From NCBI RefSeq assembly GCF_008369405.1, contig NZ_VSJJ01000008.1:1-64000 (forward strand): 64,000 nt of DNA, given 5' to 3'. The notes under the pieces are model-generated. The model saw only the letters and a list, made by a program, of their open reading frames with translations, made no database searches and was not told where the DNA came from. This DNA comes from Streptococcus cristatus. Its GTDB lineage: Bacteria; Bacillota; Bacilli; Lactobacillales; Streptococcaceae. Below, piece by piece: positions 9,184-18,380 of this stretch. Within the stretch, counting starts at the first letter, position 1. The number at the start of each line of letters is the position of its first letter. The position numbers and the translations under genes are program-made.

Positions 9184-10161
9184 CTAAATTGTAACAATAA
9201 GCGTGCCCCATGTCAAACCTCCACCGAAACCTGACAATAAAATAGTCTGATCTCCGTTCAGCTTAATCAAGTCCTGTTGGACACACTCAGATAATAAAAT
9301 CGGGATGCTAGCTGCACTAGTATTGCCATATTCCATCATATTAGCAGGTAGTTTTTCCCGAGAAACTCCGAGTTTCTTAGCCATTTTATCTAAAATTCGG
9401 ATATTGGCCTGATGCAAGAGCAAATAATCAAGCTCCTCCACTGAAAATGGACTCTCTTCGATGGTATTTTTGATAGACTGTGCCACATCACGAATAGCGA
9501 AATCAAAGATTGCTCGGCCTTCCATTTTCAAATAGCGGTCATCAACTTGCTTTTCCGAAAACGGAGAGGACAAACCAAGTCCACCACAAGTCAAACTCTG
9601 ACCTCTCAAGCCATCAGTAAACTGACTTTCAGCCCAAAAATGCTGCTTTTCTGCCGCTTCAAGCAAGACTCCCCCAGCCCCATCACCAAATAAGACTGAC
9701 GTCGCACGATCCGACCAATCAACGACTTTTGATAGCGTTTCGCTACCGATGACCAAACCTCTTTGATAGCGACCAGAGGAAATGAACTTTTCTCCAGTTG
9801 ATAAGGCAAAGATAAAGCCACTGCAAGCTGCCGTCAAGTCAAAAGCAAAAGCCTTGGTAGCTCCAATATTGGCCTGCACTCTAGCTGCGGTTGACGGCAT
9901 CATAGAATCCGGAGTGATCGTCGCAACAATGATAAAATCAAGCTGATCAGCAGACAGTTGAGCCTTTTCTAGCAATTGCTCAGCAACCTTTGTAGCTAAA
10001 TCACTTGTTAACTCAGTCCGAGATAAATGTCGCTGTTTGATACCTGTTCGACTTGAGATCCATTCATCACTTGTATCCATAATCTTGGCCAGATCATTAT
10101 TTGTGACAATCTGCTCTGGAGCATAATGAGCTACTTGAGTAATTCTTGCATAGTTCATCAT
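9184..10161 (-). CDS. fabH: 3-oxoacyl-ACP synthase III
   Basis: FabH starts fatty-acid synthesis by condensing acetyl-CoA with malonyl-ACP. The 325-residue protein has the active Cys113 in [10 protein letters not shown], the His segment [10 protein letters not shown] and the Asn segment YGNTSAAS. The start ATGATG overlaps the fabT stop; either ATG (10161 or 10158) is possible behind GAGGAG. It is therefore translationally linked to its regulator fabT. Confidence 0.96.
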   Translation of the reverse strand: MMNYARITQVAHYAPEQIVTNNDLAKIMDTSDEWISSRTGIKQRHLSRTELTSDLATKVAEQLLEKAQLSADQLDFIIVATITPDSMMPSTAARVQANIGATKAFAFDLTAACSGFIFALSTGEKFISSGRYQRGLVIGSETLSKVVDWSDRATSVLFGDGAGGVLLEAAEKQHFWAESQFTDGLRGQSLTCGGLGLSSPFSEKQVDDRYLKMEGRAIFDFAIRDVAQSIKNTIEESPFSVEELDYLLLHQANIRILDKMAKKLGVSREKLPANMMEYGNTSAASIPILLSECVQQDLIKLNGDQTILLSGFGGGLTWGTLIVTI

Positions 10162-10592
10162 TTTAGCTCCTCTAAAAAATTATACAAGTTTTGCAAACCT
10201 TTTTGCATTGCATTTTTTTCTTCTGAGGACAGTCCTTCCACTACTTGCATGACCATGCGATTGTGGAATCGTTTATGAAGGCGATACAAGAGCCTCCCCT
10301 TCTTAGTCAAACTCAGATGAACTACACGACGGTCAATGGATGAACGGCGACGCTCGATATACCCTTTACGCTCCAGGTTATTCAAGCTGGTTGTGACAGT
10401 CCCCAAAGTGACTAATAATTCCTTTGAAATATCGCTTGGAGTCGCATTAGGCATGGTACCAATAACATCAATAGTGTGCATTTCTTTAATAGAGACGTCT
10501 TTAAATTGACTGCCTCGGAGGCTGGACTCTTCAATAACCAGAACATTATTAAAAATGGATGTTAAATAATCATTGACTAATTGATAATTCAA
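10158..10592 (-). CDS. fabT: MarR-family repressor of fatty-acid synthesis
   Basis: FabT is the winged-helix repressor that, with acyl-ACP as corepressor, turns down the fab genes when exogenous fatty acids are used. The 144-residue protein is MarR-like: a dimerisation N-terminus, recognition helix [20 protein letters not shown] and wing [19 protein letters not shown]. The start codon is TTG at 10592, seven bases after GGAGG; no ATG is nearby and the N-terminus [19 protein letters not shown] fits the family. FabT-type palindromes lie in its own promoter. Confidence 0.95.
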   Translation of the reverse strand: MNYQLVNDYLTSIFNNVLVIEESSLRGSQFKDVSIKEMHTIDVIGTMPNATPSDISKELLVTLGTVTTSLNNLERKGYIERRRSSIDRRVVHLSLTKKGRLLYRLHKRFHNRMVMQVVEGLSSEEKNAMQKGLQNLYNFLEELK

Positions 10593-10615
10593 ACCAACAC
10601 CTCCTTCATAAATAC

Positions 10616-10656
10616 TTTGACATTCAAATTTTATCAGATCTCAAAATAATTTGCAA
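10616..10656 (-). promoter_or_regulatory. fabT promoter with overlapping FabT operator
   Basis: TTGCAA (10656-10651), a 17-bp spacer and TGATAAAAT (extended -10, hexamer 10633-10628) form a good promoter. The palindrome TTTGACATTCAAA (10616-10628) starts at the -10 edge and covers the start site, as expected for negative autoregulation by FabT. Confidence 0.75.
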
Positions 10657-10673
10657 GTCCTTTTGAAAATTTA

Positions 10674-10686
10674 TTTGATTTTCAAA
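10674..10686. promoter_or_regulatory. Second FabT operator upstream of fabT
   Basis: TTTGATTTTCAAA matches the FabT core TTTGA-N3-TCAAA. It lies 17 bp upstream of the fabT -35 and in the short gap after fabM. Paired with the 10616-10628 site (centres 58 bp apart), it could allow two dimers on one promoter. Confidence 0.65.
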
Positions 10687-10709
10687 CAATTTTCTTATCC
10701 TGAAAATCG

Positions 10710-11501
10710 TTACTTACCTGTAAATTGTGGTCGACGCTTCTCAGTATAAGCTTGGACACCTTCTTTGAAGTCCTCAGTGAAAGCAAGAGACTTCTGTAAA
10801 GATAATTCCAACTCCGCATATTCTTTCCAACCGCTGAAGAGGCTCTTCCAGACCATTTCTTTCATGGCTCTGTAAGAATTCAGCGAGCCACGTTTTAGTT
10901 TCTTCAGTAGCTGTTCTGTTGTTTTTTCCAATTTTTCTGCTTCACAGACTTTATAGAGCAAGCCATAATCCAGGGCCTTCTCTGCGGTCAGAGCCTCTCC
11001 AGTCATAACCAAATGGGTTGCCCGAGTCACACCAATTGCCCGAGTCAGTAAATACAATCCACCAGCATCTGGCGCTAGCCCCACTCCCACAAAAGCTTGG
11101 ATGAAACGAGATTTCTCTGTCGCAATACAGAAATCGGCAGCCACAACCATATTGGCAGCAGCGCCTGCAACAGGTCCGTCCACACTCATGATCACTGGCT
11201 TAGGTAGACGTTTCATAGCAAAGGAAATGTCATTGACCAGCTCTGCAATTTTTACCAAGGATTGAATATCGTCAGCACTGACAGCTCTTTGCATCTCAGC
11301 TAGGTCGCCACCGACAGAAAAAACCTTCCCATTGGCATTGATCACTAAAAACTTCACGGCCTCATCATTTGCGGCCAGCTCAATCGCTTCTAATATCTCC
11401 TCACACATCGGAATATTGAAACCATTGGAAACTTCAGGACGATTGAAAGTAATGGTCGCCACTTCATCAACTACTTTATAAAGAATACCATTAAAAGTCA
11501 T
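10710..11501 (-). CDS. fabM: trans-2, cis-3-decenoyl-ACP isomerase
   Basis: FabM isomerises trans-2- to cis-3-decenoyl-ACP and so makes unsaturated fatty acids in streptococci, replacing FabA. The 263-residue crotonase-fold protein contains [13 protein letters not shown], the oxyanion segment [16 protein letters not shown] and [19 protein letters not shown]. Database names often call it enoyl-CoA hydratase; its place at the head of the fab cluster next to fabT supports FabM. Confidence 0.93.
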   Translation of the reverse strand: MTFNGILYKVVDEVATITFNRPEVSNGFNIPMCEEILEAIELAANDEAVKFLVINANGKVFSVGGDLAEMQRAVSADDIQSLVKIAELVNDISFAMKRLPKPVIMSVDGPVAGAAANMVVAADFCIATEKSRFIQAFVGVGLAPDAGGLYLLTRAIGVTRATHLVMTGEALTAEKALDYGLLYKVCEAEKLEKTTEQLLKKLKRGSLNSYRAMKEMVWKSLFSGWKEYAELELSLQKSLAFTEDFKEGVQAYTEKRRPQFTGK

Positions 11502-11554
11502 TCTAACTCCATTCCCGACTGGATAGATGCAGCCGTTTTGTTTTATTCTTAAAT

Positions 11555-11574
11555 AATTTGATATTCAAATTATA
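11555..11574 (-). promoter_or_regulatory. fabM promoter -10 overlapped by FabT operator
   Basis: The minus strand has TATAAT (11574-11569) with no good -35. It is overlapped by the palindrome AATTTGATATTCAAATT (11555-11571), the longest FabT-like site in the window, with one mismatch about the centre. Binding would cover the -10 and start site of the whole cluster. Confidence 0.75.
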
Positions 11575-11680
11575 GTTATTCTAGCACAAAAGTTTTAAGA
11601 AAGAAAACAAAAACTGGAAAATTTGATTTCATATTCGTTTTTTGGAAAGAGGGTTGGATGAAAAAGCGCTTCTGATAGAT

Positions 11681-11709
11681 TTGCAAAATTTTCAGAATTT
11701 TGTTATAAT
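11681..11709 (+). promoter_or_regulatory. Aspartokinase promoter with CodY-like box in the spacer
   Basis: TTGCAA (11681-11686), a 17-bp spacer and TGTTATAAT (extended -10, hexamer 11704-11709) make a strong promoter. AATTTTCAGAATTTT (11687-11701) fills the spacer and matches the CodY consensus AATTTTCWGAAAATT at 13 of 15 positions. Binding there would exclude RNA polymerase. Confidence 0.7.
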
Positions 11710-11712
11710 TTT

Positions 11713-11729
11713 CCTAAATTATGTTTAGG
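11713..11729 (+). other. Leader hairpin overlapping the aspartokinase ribosome site
   Basis: CCTAAA-TTATG-TTTAGG can pair in the mRNA, with the GG of the AGGAG ribosome site inside the 3' arm. The stem is only 6 bp, so its effect may be mild. Confidence 0.35.
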
Positions 11730-11736
11730 AGTCTCC

Positions 11737-13104
11737 ATGAAAGTTGTTAAATTCGGTGGAAGTTCGCTCGCTTCTGCTTCACAGTTAGAAAAAGTCTTAC
11801 ATATCGTAAAATCTGACGCTGAGCGTCGCTTCGTTGTCGTTTCTGCACCAGGAAAAAGAGATGACCAGGATACAAAAGTAACCGATGCCCTGATTAAGTA
11901 TTATCGCCAGTACATTGCAGGAAATGATGTCTCCAAGGAGCAAAATTGGATTATTAAGCGCTACTCCGATATGGTCTCTGAGCTAGGTCTAAAATCTACG
12001 ATTATTGAAAAAATCTCTAAGAGCATCATCTCCCTAGCTACTCTGCCAATTGAAAACAATGAATTTCTTTACGATACTTTCCTAGCAGCTGGTGAAAACA
12101 ACAATGCTAAGCTCATTGCAGCCTACTTTAACCACAATGGCATCCCAGCTCGCTACGTCCATCCTAGAGAAGCTGGACTAGTGGTTTCAAGCGAACCAGG
12201 AAATGCTCGGATCCTTCCTTTAAGCTATGATAAATTAGAAGAACTAATCCATTCCGATGAAGTCCTTGTCATCCCTGGCTTCTTCGGTGTCACTCAAGAT
12301 GGACAAATCTGTACTTTTTCTCGTGGCGGCTCAGATATTACAGGATCAATTATTGCAGCTGGTGTCAAAGCTGATGTCTATGAAAACTTCACTGATGTAG
12401 ACGGCATCTTTGCTGCTCACCCTGGGATTATTCATAAGCCACGTTCCATCGCCGAGCTTACTTACCGTGAAATGCGAGAATTAGCCTATGCAGGTTTTAC
12501 GGTTCTTCATGATGAAGCCCTGCTGCCAGCCTATCGTGGAAAAATTCCACTCGTTATCAAAAACACTAACAATCCAGAACACCCTGGTACGCGTATCGTC
12601 CATAAACATAGCGAAGATCATCCCCCTGTTGTTGGAATCGCTGGAGATTCTGGCTTTGTAAGTATTAACATGTCCAAATACCTCATGAACCGAGAAGTTG
12701 GATTCGGTCGCAAGGCGCTACAGATTTTAGAAGATTTGAACATTGGTTGGGAACATATGCCGACAGGAATTGATGATCTTTCTATCATCCTTCGTGAACG
12801 CGAATTGACTCCAATCAAGGAAGAAGAAATTCTGCGCCAGCTTGTACAAAAGGCAGAAGTAGACTACGCTGAAATTGAGCATGATCTTTCTATCATCATG
12901 ATTGTCGGCGAAAAAATGAAGAGTCACATCGGGGTGACTGCTACTGCGACTAGAGCTCTTTCTGACAATAAAATCAATATCCAAATGATGTCACAAGGTT
13001 CAAGTGAAGTTTCCATCATGTTTGTTGTCAATAAGAACCAAGAAAAAGAGGCCATCCGTGCTCTGTACAAAGCATTCTTTGGCAGCTCAGAAAGCAATGA
13101 ATAA
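11737..13104 (+). CDS. lysC: Aspartate kinase
   Basis: This enzyme phosphorylates aspartate, the first step to threonine, methionine and lysine. The 455-residue protein has the amino-acid kinase domain, starting VVKFGGSSLAS and containing FSRGGSDITGSIIA, and two C-terminal ACT domains (about 310-450) for allosteric control. Length and sequence resemble the Bacillus ThrD/YclM type rather than the two-subunit LysC type; streptococcal annotations also use thrA. It stands alone on the plus strand, with its own promoter, CodY-like box and terminator. Confidence 0.93.
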   Translation: MKVVKFGGSSLASASQLEKVLHIVKSDAERRFVVVSAPGKRDDQDTKVTDALIKYYRQYIAGNDVSKEQNWIIKRYSDMVSELGLKSTIIEKISKSIISLATLPIENNEFLYDTFLAAGENNNAKLIAAYFNHNGIPARYVHPREAGLVVSSEPGNARILPLSYDKLEELIHSDEVLVIPGFFGVTQDGQICTFSRGGSDITGSIIAAGVKADVYENFTDVDGIFAAHPGIIHKPRSIAELTYREMRELAYAGFTVLHDEALLPAYRGKIPLVIKNTNNPEHPGTRIVHKHSEDHPPVVGIAGDSGFVSINMSKYLMNREVGFGRKALQILEDLNIGWEHMPTGIDDLSIILRERELTPIKEEEILRQLVQKAEVDYAEIEHDLSIIMIVGEKMKSHIGVTATATRALSDNKINIQMMSQGSSEVSIMFVVNKNQEKEAIRALYKAFFGSSESNE

Positions 13105-13123
13105 ACCGAATAAGTAAACAACA

Positions 13124-13155
13124 AAGACCTAGCTCTATTCGGAGCTAGGCCTTTC
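13124..13155. terminator. Bidirectional terminator between lysC and the EamA gene
   Basis: CCTAGCTC (13128-13135) and GAGCTAGG (13142-13149) form a GC-rich stem with T-rich flanks on the plus strand and a weaker TCTTTGTTG on the minus strand. It separates the convergent genes. Confidence 0.8.
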
Positions 13156-13170
13156 CTTATTCTTTCTTGT

Positions 13171-14082
13171 TTATAATAATCCTTTTTTCTTTTCCAAGAT
13201 TAGGTCTTTGACAGATATCAACAGGACAGCCAGCAAAATCATGCCCATACCTACGAAATCGAGCAGATAAAAGCGTTCATTCATAATGATAAAGGCAAAG
13301 AAGACCGCTGAAATTGGCTCAATCGAGGCTAGGAGGCTAGATTTGACAGGACCGACCAGACTTGTTCCCTTCAAAAAGACAGTGTAAGCAAAGATTGTTC
13401 CGATGACAATGATGCCGACCAAGGCTAGAAGGATATCCAAACGGAATTGCCACTGATGCTGGAAAATACCGCTGAAAGGAAGTAGCAAGATACCTGCAAT
13501 GGTCATCCCAATCCCGATAACCAGCATGCTTCCCCACCTTTTAATGAGCCCAATCGGCAAAAGAATATAAAATGCATAAGTAAAGGCTGAGAAAATACCT
13601 AAACATAAGCCTTTTGGCGTCATCGAGAGCTGATTGATCTGACCGTGAGTCGCAATCAGAAAGGTTCCTCCGATAGCCAAAATCATAGAGCAGAGCTGAG
13701 CCACAGTCGGTGTTACTCTGTCTTTGATACAAGCGTATGCCAAGACTCCCACTGGACAGAGATATTGTAAGACCGTTGCTGTTCCTGCATTCGTCTCATG
13801 AATGGCCGCTAAATATGCATATTGATTGATGAATAAGCCTAGAATTGCAAAAATTAAAATGTGTAGTAGAGAATTCTTATCTTTCCAAATCTTTTTAAAA
13901 GAATCTTTATTTGTCGCATAAGCCAACATCATCAAGACCAAACCTGCTAGCAACAAGCGCACATTGGTTAAACTCATCGCCGAAAAACCGTTCTCCATCA
14001 GATATTGACCACTTGTTCCCGATAAGCCCCAGGCAATCCCCGCAACCAAGGTATAAATGGTTCCCCTTAAAACTTTTGACAT
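13171..14082 (-). CDS. EamA/DMT-family transporter
   Basis: This is a ten-helix membrane protein of the drug/metabolite transporter family, with two EamA repeats (first repeat GTIYTLVAGIAWGLSGTSG). Such proteins usually export small metabolites or amino acids; the substrate cannot be read from sequence. The open frame reaches 14127, but the ATG at 14082 (303 residues) is preferred: AGAGG lies six bases upstream and the promoter -10 falls inside the longer version. Confidence 0.88.
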   Translation of the reverse strand: MSKVLRGTIYTLVAGIAWGLSGTSGQYLMENGFSAMSLTNVRLLLAGLVLMMLAYATNKDSFKKIWKDKNSLLHILIFAILGLFINQYAYLAAIHETNAGTATVLQYLCPVGVLAYACIKDRVTPTVAQLCSMILAIGGTFLIATHGQINQLSMTPKGLCLGIFSAFTYAFYILLPIGLIKRWGSMLVIGIGMTIAGILLLPFSGIFQHQWQFRLDILLALVGIIVIGTIFAYTVFLKGTSLVGPVKSSLLASIEPISAVFFAFIIMNERFYLLDFVGMGMILLAVLLISVKDLILEKKKGLL

Positions 14083-14110
14083 CCCCAACCTCTTTCTGTT
14101 AGCTTTGATC

Positions 14111-14119
14111 ATTATAACA
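14111..14119 (-). promoter_or_regulatory. Extended -10 promoter of the EamA gene
   Basis: TGTTATAAT (TATAAT at 14116-14111) lies 29 bp upstream of the chosen start. There is no clear -35, but the TG extension compensates. Confidence 0.55.
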
Positions 14120-14130
14120 TAAACCATAAA

Positions 14131-14160
14131 GAAAAATCAGTCAGTTTTGACTGATTTTTT
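14131..14160 (-). terminator. Terminator of the small paralogue pair
   Basis: AAAAATCAGTCA and TGACTGATTTTT form a perfect 12-bp stem with a GTTT loop, followed on the minus strand by TTTTTC. It ends transcription from the genes at 14186-14884. Confidence 0.85.
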
Positions 14161-14185
14161 ATGATTCAACATAGCTCAAAGACGG

Positions 14186-14479
14186 CTAAGCCTCTATCTC
14201 AAGAAGTAAATAAGGCAAGCCTAAGATCAAGCCAATAACTCCTAGCATAGCTCGCATTCCAGAAGCTGTGACAAGTACCTTCTGACCATCTTTTACCTGA
14301 ATCTTATGCGATTTCATAAAACTTTGTCCAACCTGTAGTTCAACACTCTCTCCCTCAAAAGGCAGCGTTTTACTTTCATCATTCGCAAGTTTATCCACAA
14401 GTTCGCCATTTAGATAGACTGCAACATTTTGAGCTACTCCAACCATACCCGTAGAACGCGTAATTGTAAATTTTGACAT
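14186..14479 (-). CDS. Small hypothetical protein, paralogue of the upstream gene
   Basis: The 97-residue protein begins MSKFTITRSTGMVGVAQNV. A beta-rich N-terminal part reads like a PEGA-type domain (VYLNGELVDKL...LQVGQSF), and one hydrophobic helix is near the C-terminus (about 74-95). I chose the ATG at 14479 because AAAGGA lies seven bases upstream; the longer frame to 14512 has no ribosome site. It shares the RxTGxVG start and layout with the gene 48 bp upstream, so the two are diverged tandem duplicates. Function is unknown. Confidence 0.75.
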   Translation of the reverse strand: MSKFTITRSTGMVGVAQNVAVYLNGELVDKLANDESKTLPFEGESVELQVGQSFMKSHKIQVKDGQKVLVTASGMRAMLGVIGLILGLPYLLLEIEA

Positions 14480-14527
14480 CAAAAAATCCTTTATTTCAAT
14501 CCAGCCCATCAACCAAAACTTTTATGT

Positions 14528-14884
14528 TTATTCTGCAATTCTAGCAGAGTAGAAAGGAAGAAGGAACATTAAAACAATATAAAGAATCAAGAGAATCGCA
14601 CGAAGCAATCCACCAAATAGAAAAGCAACTACTAAAGTTCCCAAACAAATAGAAAAATTAGTAAAATTTGTTTCAATCAGCAAGGTTTGCCCTGCTTTAA
14701 CTGTCACTGGCTTAGTTTTCATAGGAGCTGCTCCAGCACGGACTTCTGCTTCATTAGCTGCGATTGGAAAAACAGCCTCTTCTCCGTTTTTGAGTGCACC
14801 AACTTTCTGACCATTGATAAAGATTGGAAACTTCCCAATAATCCCTACAAAACCTGTTCCGCGTTTAATCTTAATTTCTGACAT
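14528..14884 (-). CDS. Small hypothetical membrane protein, paralogue of the downstream gene
   Basis: The 118-residue protein begins MSEIKIKRGTGFVGIIGKF. A short beta-rich domain (IFINGQKVGALKNGEEAVFPI, ending VTVKAGQTLLIE) is followed by two hydrophobic helices at about 73-112. The domain suggests a membrane-tethered module similar to PEGA repeats. An extended -10 (TGTTAAAAT, hexamer 14913-14908) and the ribosome site AAAGGAG precede it. Codon use is more AT-rich than the neighbours. I do not recognise a named family. Confidence 0.75.
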   Translation of the reverse strand: MSEIKIKRGTGFVGIIGKFPIFINGQKVGALKNGEEAVFPIAANEAEVRAGAAPMKTKPVTVKAGQTLLIETNFTNFSICLGTLVVAFLFGGLLRAILLILYIVLMFLLPFYSARIAE

Positions 14885-14935
14885 AAAGACTCCTTTGTTT
14901 TTTAATTATTTTAACATAACTGATGGCTAAAGAAA

Positions 14936-14964
14936 AGATAAAAAACCAGCCTCACGGCTGGTTT
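14936..14964 (-). terminator. Terminator of gatB
   Basis: AAAACCAGCC and GGCTGGTTTT form a 10-bp stem around TCAC, followed on the minus strand by TTATCTTTTC. It lies 12 bp after the gatB stop. Confidence 0.88.
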
Positions 14965-14975
14965 TCTGCTTATTT

Positions 14976-16409
14976 CTAAAGCTTTTCCAACTCTTCGTTC
15001 AGCAGTTTTTGTGCTACTTGTGGGTTGGCTTGGCCCTTAGTGGCCTTCATGAGCTGACCAATTAAGGATTTGGCCGCATTCTTATTGCCACCCTTATAGT
15101 CATTGATAGCTTTTTCATTGTTGGCAAATACTTCTTGGATAATAGGAAGAAGCTGGGCAGGGTCTGAGATTTGAATCAGGCCTGCTTTTTGTACATATTC
15201 CTTAGCAGAGCCACCATTTTTAGCCAGATGAACAAAGACCTTCTTGGCAATCTTAGAGGAAATCGTACCGTCTGCAATCAAAGCAATCATCTCAGTCAGA
15301 TTCTCAGGCGTCAGCTCAATCTCAGAGATGGTCTTGCCTTCGGCATTGAGGTATTGAGCCACTTCCCCTTGAAGCCAGTTAGAGACAGATTTAGCATCGC
15401 CTCCTGCCGCAACAGCTGCTTCAAAGAAGTCTGACACAGCCTTCGTCGCTGTCAGCTGCTTAACATCGTAGTCAGACAAGCCGTAGTCGCTCACATACTT
15501 GGCCCGGCGCTCTTTTGGAAAGGCTGGTAGGCTGCTGCGTACTTGCTCAATCCAAGCATCTTCAATCTCAAAGATAGGCAGATCAGGCTCTGGGAAGTAA
15601 CGGTAGTCCGCCGATCCTTCCTTAACCCGCATGAGCAGGGTTTCGCCAGTCGCTTCATCATAACGACGGGTTTCCTGGCGGATTTGACCACCGCTACGTA
15701 GGATTTCTGCTTGGCGTTTTTCCTCAAAAGCCAGACCCTTGCGAACAAAGTTGAAGGAGTTAAGGTTTTTCAGCTCAGTCTTGGTACCAAATTCTTTCTG
15801 ACCGTAAGGACGGATGGAAATATTAGCGTCGACCCGCATAGAGCCCTCTTCCATCTTGACATCAGAAATGCCCGTGTACTGGATGATTTCCTTGAGGGCT
15901 GTCAGGTAGGCATAAGCTTCTTCTGGACTTCGCATATCTGCTTCCGATACAATCTCAATCAGCGGCACCCCTTGGCGGTTGAGGTCCACATAAGAGTAGC
16001 CATCGTTACCATGGGTATTCTTTCCGGCATCTTCTTCCAAGTGGGCCCGCTCAATACGGATTTTCTTGGTCGTTCCATCTTCTAGTTCAATCTCAATCCA
16101 GCCATTGTAGCCAATCGGCTCATCAAACTGAGAAATTTGATAGGCTTTGGGATTATCCGGATAGAAATAATTCTTGCGGTCAAAGTGCATCTTCTGGCGA
16201 ATGTCCATGTTCAAAGCCAGAGCAGCCTTGATACCATAGTCGATGACCCCCTTATTCATAACAGGCAGGACACCTGGGAAGGACCAGTCAATGATATTGG
16301 TGTTGGCATTTGGATCTTCACCAAAGTGAGCTGGAGCCGGTGAGAAAATTTTTGAATTGGTCTTCAATTCAACATGGACTTCCAGTCCGATAACTGTTTC
16401 AAAGTTCAT
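14976..16409 (-). CDS. gatB: Asp-tRNA(Asn)/Glu-tRNA(Gln) amidotransferase subunit B
   Basis: GatB binds the misacylated tRNA and activates its side-chain carboxyl with ATP. The 477-residue protein starts with [16 protein letters not shown] and has the [20 protein letters not shown] segment of the catalytic cradle, then a C-terminal YqeY-like tail. Its start overlaps the gatA stop by one base. In streptococci, which lack a GlnRS, the GatCAB complex is expected to be essential for Gln-tRNA(Gln). Confidence 0.97.
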   Translation of the reverse strand: MNFETVIGLEVHVELKTNSKIFSPAPAHFGEDPNANTNIIDWSFPGVLPVMNKGVIDYGIKAALALNMDIRQKMHFDRKNYFYPDNPKAYQISQFDEPIGYNGWIEIELEDGTTKKIRIERAHLEEDAGKNTHGNDGYSYVDLNRQGVPLIEIVSEADMRSPEEAYAYLTALKEIIQYTGISDVKMEEGSMRVDANISIRPYGQKEFGTKTELKNLNSFNFVRKGLAFEEKRQAEILRSGGQIRQETRRYDEATGETLLMRVKEGSADYRYFPEPDLPIFEIEDAWIEQVRSSLPAFPKERRAKYVSDYGLSDYDVKQLTATKAVSDFFEAAVAAGGDAKSVSNWLQGEVAQYLNAEGKTISEIELTPENLTEMIALIADGTISSKIAKKVFVHLAKNGGSAKEYVQKAGLIQISDPAQLLPIIQEVFANNEKAINDYKGGNKNAAKSLIGQLMKATKGQANPQVAQKLLNEELEKL

Positions 16410-17875
16410 TATTTTTCACCTCCAAAGATAACTGGCTGCTGTTTGTGGTAGTCAGTCGTCGCTTCAAATGCTGCGGCTGCCTGATAGATGGTCGCTTCGT
16501 CGAAGTGGTTCCCAATCAACTGCAAGCCGATAGGAAGGCCATCTGCAAAGCCAGCTGGGATTGAAATGCCCGGCAGACCAGCCAGATTGACTGGAATGGT
16601 CAAAAGGTCAGCCAGATACATAGCCACTGGATCTTGGTTTTGACTGCCCAAGTCATAAGCAACAGTTGGTGCAGTTGGACCTAAGATCAAATCATATGTT
16701 TCAAATACCTTGGCAAAATCTTGCATAATCAAGGTCCGAACCTGACCAGCTTTCTTGAAGTAGGCATCGTAGTAACCAGATGACAGGCTGAAAGTACCCA
16801 GCATGATGCGGCGTTTCACCTCTTCACCAAAGCCTTCGCTACGAGATTTGACATAGACATCTTCTAGATTTTCAATGCCTTCTGCTCGGTAGCCATAGCG
16901 AATACCGTCAAAACGCTGCAGGTTAGAGCTAGCTTCAGAGGAAGCGATAATATAGTAAACAGCCACACCGTACTTACTGTGGGGCAGGCTAACTTCTTCA
17001 ACAATCGCACCTAGGCTTTCCAAGTGCTTCGCTGCTGCCAGTATCGTTTCCTTGACCTTGCTGTCAATTCCCTCACCCATGTATTCCTTAGGCAAGGCAA
17101 TCTTCATGCCCTTGATGTCTTGGCCAATCTTGCTAGTAAAGTCTGGCACTGCTTCTTGTGATGATGTAGAGTCCTTAGGATCATTACCAGAAATAACATT
17201 CAAGAGCTGAGCATTTTCCTTAACCGTCTGAGAGAAAGGCCCAATCTGGTCCAAAGACGAACCAAAAGCAATGAGGCCAAAACGAGAAACTCGTCCGTAG
17301 GTTGGCTTGAGGCCGACTACACCGTTAAAGGAAGCCGGCTGACGAATAGAACCGCCCGTATCTGAACCAAGTGACAGACGAACCTGACCAGAGGCAACCG
17401 CTGTCGCTGAACCACCAGATGATCCACCGGGAACCTTGCTGCTGTCCCAAGCATTCTTAGTCGTTTTAAAGTAAGAGTTTTCGCTGGATCCACCCATGGC
17501 AAACTCGTCCATGTTGGTCTTCCCGACGATAATCATATCCTTACCGTAAAGCTTCTCCACGCTGGTCGCATCGAAAATCGGCTTGTAGTTGTAGAGCATT
17601 TTAGATGCAGCTGTTGTCAAAATTCCCTTGGTTGAGATATTGTCCTTAACCGCCAGTGGAATTCCGCTCATAAGATTATCGGCATCAATGCCCTTGGCAT
17701 CCAGAGCCGCTGCCTGAGCCAAAGCTTCTTCTTCACTGATAGTAATGAAACTGTCCACGGCAGCTTCACGTTCTTTGATGTCTGCCAAAGTCGCCTGAGT
17801 TAACTCTACTGCAGAAATTTCTTTCTTGACCAGCAAATCATGCAACTCTTCAAGGGTCTTGTGATTAAAAGTCAT
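16409..17875 (-). CDS. gatA: Asp-tRNA(Asn)/Glu-tRNA(Gln) amidotransferase subunit A
   Basis: GatA is the amidase that frees ammonia from glutamine or asparagine for GatB. The 488-residue amidase-signature protein shows the Ser-cisSer-Lys triad: Lys77 ([10 protein letters not shown]), Ser152 (PGGSSGGSA) and Ser176 ([12 protein letters not shown]). It overlaps both neighbours by one base, so the three subunits are translationally coupled. Confidence 0.97.
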   Translation of the reverse strand: MTFNHKTLEELHDLLVKKEISAVELTQATLADIKEREAAVDSFITISEEEALAQAAALDAKGIDADNLMSGIPLAVKDNISTKGILTTAASKMLYNYKPIFDATSVEKLYGKDMIIVGKTNMDEFAMGGSSENSYFKTTKNAWDSSKVPGGSSGGSATAVASGQVRLSLGSDTGGSIRQPASFNGVVGLKPTYGRVSRFGLIAFGSSLDQIGPFSQTVKENAQLLNVISGNDPKDSTSSQEAVPDFTSKIGQDIKGMKIALPKEYMGEGIDSKVKETILAAAKHLESLGAIVEEVSLPHSKYGVAVYYIIASSEASSNLQRFDGIRYGYRAEGIENLEDVYVKSRSEGFGEEVKRRIMLGTFSLSSGYYDAYFKKAGQVRTLIMQDFAKVFETYDLILGPTAPTVAYDLGSQNQDPVAMYLADLLTIPVNLAGLPGISIPAGFADGLPIGLQLIGNHFDEATIYQAAAAFEATTDYHKQQPVIFGGEK

Positions 17876-18177
17876 TAGGCATCTCCTCCGTCATCTAGGA
17901 TGGCAGGCACTTTGATGTAGCCCCGCTCTTTTTCAGGTACATTTTGGAAAAGCTCTTCCCGATTCCAGCCAGACTGAGCCACATCTTCTCGCATATAATT
18001 GATATTGGCTGCCACATTAGAAGTGAAAGGCACACCCTCCGTATCCACTTCATTGAGCAATTCGACCATGTCGACAATTTTAGACAAGGTTGTCGCAAAC
18101 TCAGCTGTCTCTTCTGGTGAAAAAGCCAGTTTTGACAGTTTTGCAACGTGACTTACTTCTTCTTGAGTAATCTTCAT
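17875..18177 (-). CDS. gatC: Asp-tRNA(Asn)/Glu-tRNA(Gln) amidotransferase subunit C
   Basis: GatC is the small belt subunit that stabilises GatA on GatB. The 100-residue protein has the usual start [21 protein letters not shown] and the conserved MREDV segment. It is first of the gatCAB group and lies 203 bp after aspS. Confidence 0.95.
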   Translation of the reverse strand: MKITQEEVSHVAKLSKLAFSPEETAEFATTLSKIVDMVELLNEVDTEGVPFTSNVAANINYMREDVAQSGWNREELFQNVPEKERGYIKVPAILDDGGDA

Positions 18178-18380
18178 CTCTGATTCCTTTCATAAGATAG
18201 ACGAGCCTGAATACCGACCGAAAACGATAAATCTAAGAAAGATCTTTGTTTTCGAGGTATTTAACTCGCATTGTTTTGCTAAGATAGGGGCACCAAGCTC
18301 TCATAGCTGCGACCTCTTTCTTTGGCTGCTTCCTGCTATTCTTCAGGAATTCGCATCATTTCATTTTACCATATTTCAGG
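18178..18380 (-). other. aspS-gatC intergenic region
   Basis: This 203-bp gap has no terminator that I can see. It holds a promoter at its aspS end and one short possible ORF. A second frame beginning MMRIPEE is broken by a stop after seven codons. The rest is unexplained; it could be a gatC leader or the remains of an older junction. Confidence 0.5.
18233..18304 (-). CDS. Possible 23-residue small ORF upstream of gatC
   Basis: The frame MRAWCPYLSKTMRVKYLENK plus DLS begins with ATG at 18304, eight bases after AGAGG, and ends with TAG at 18233. It contains one Cys and many basic residues. It may be a leader peptide or a chance frame; there is no family match I can name. Confidence 0.22.
   Translation of the reverse strand: MRAWCPYLSKTMRVKYLENKDLS

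Noticed and set aside
13171-14127. Longer start of the EamA gene at 14127
   Set aside because: The promoter -10 lies inside the extra segment and the ATG at 14082 has the ribosome site.
18319-18351. Second short frame (MMRIPEE) before gatC
   Set aside because: Stopped after seven codons and without a ribosome site; not supportable as a gene.
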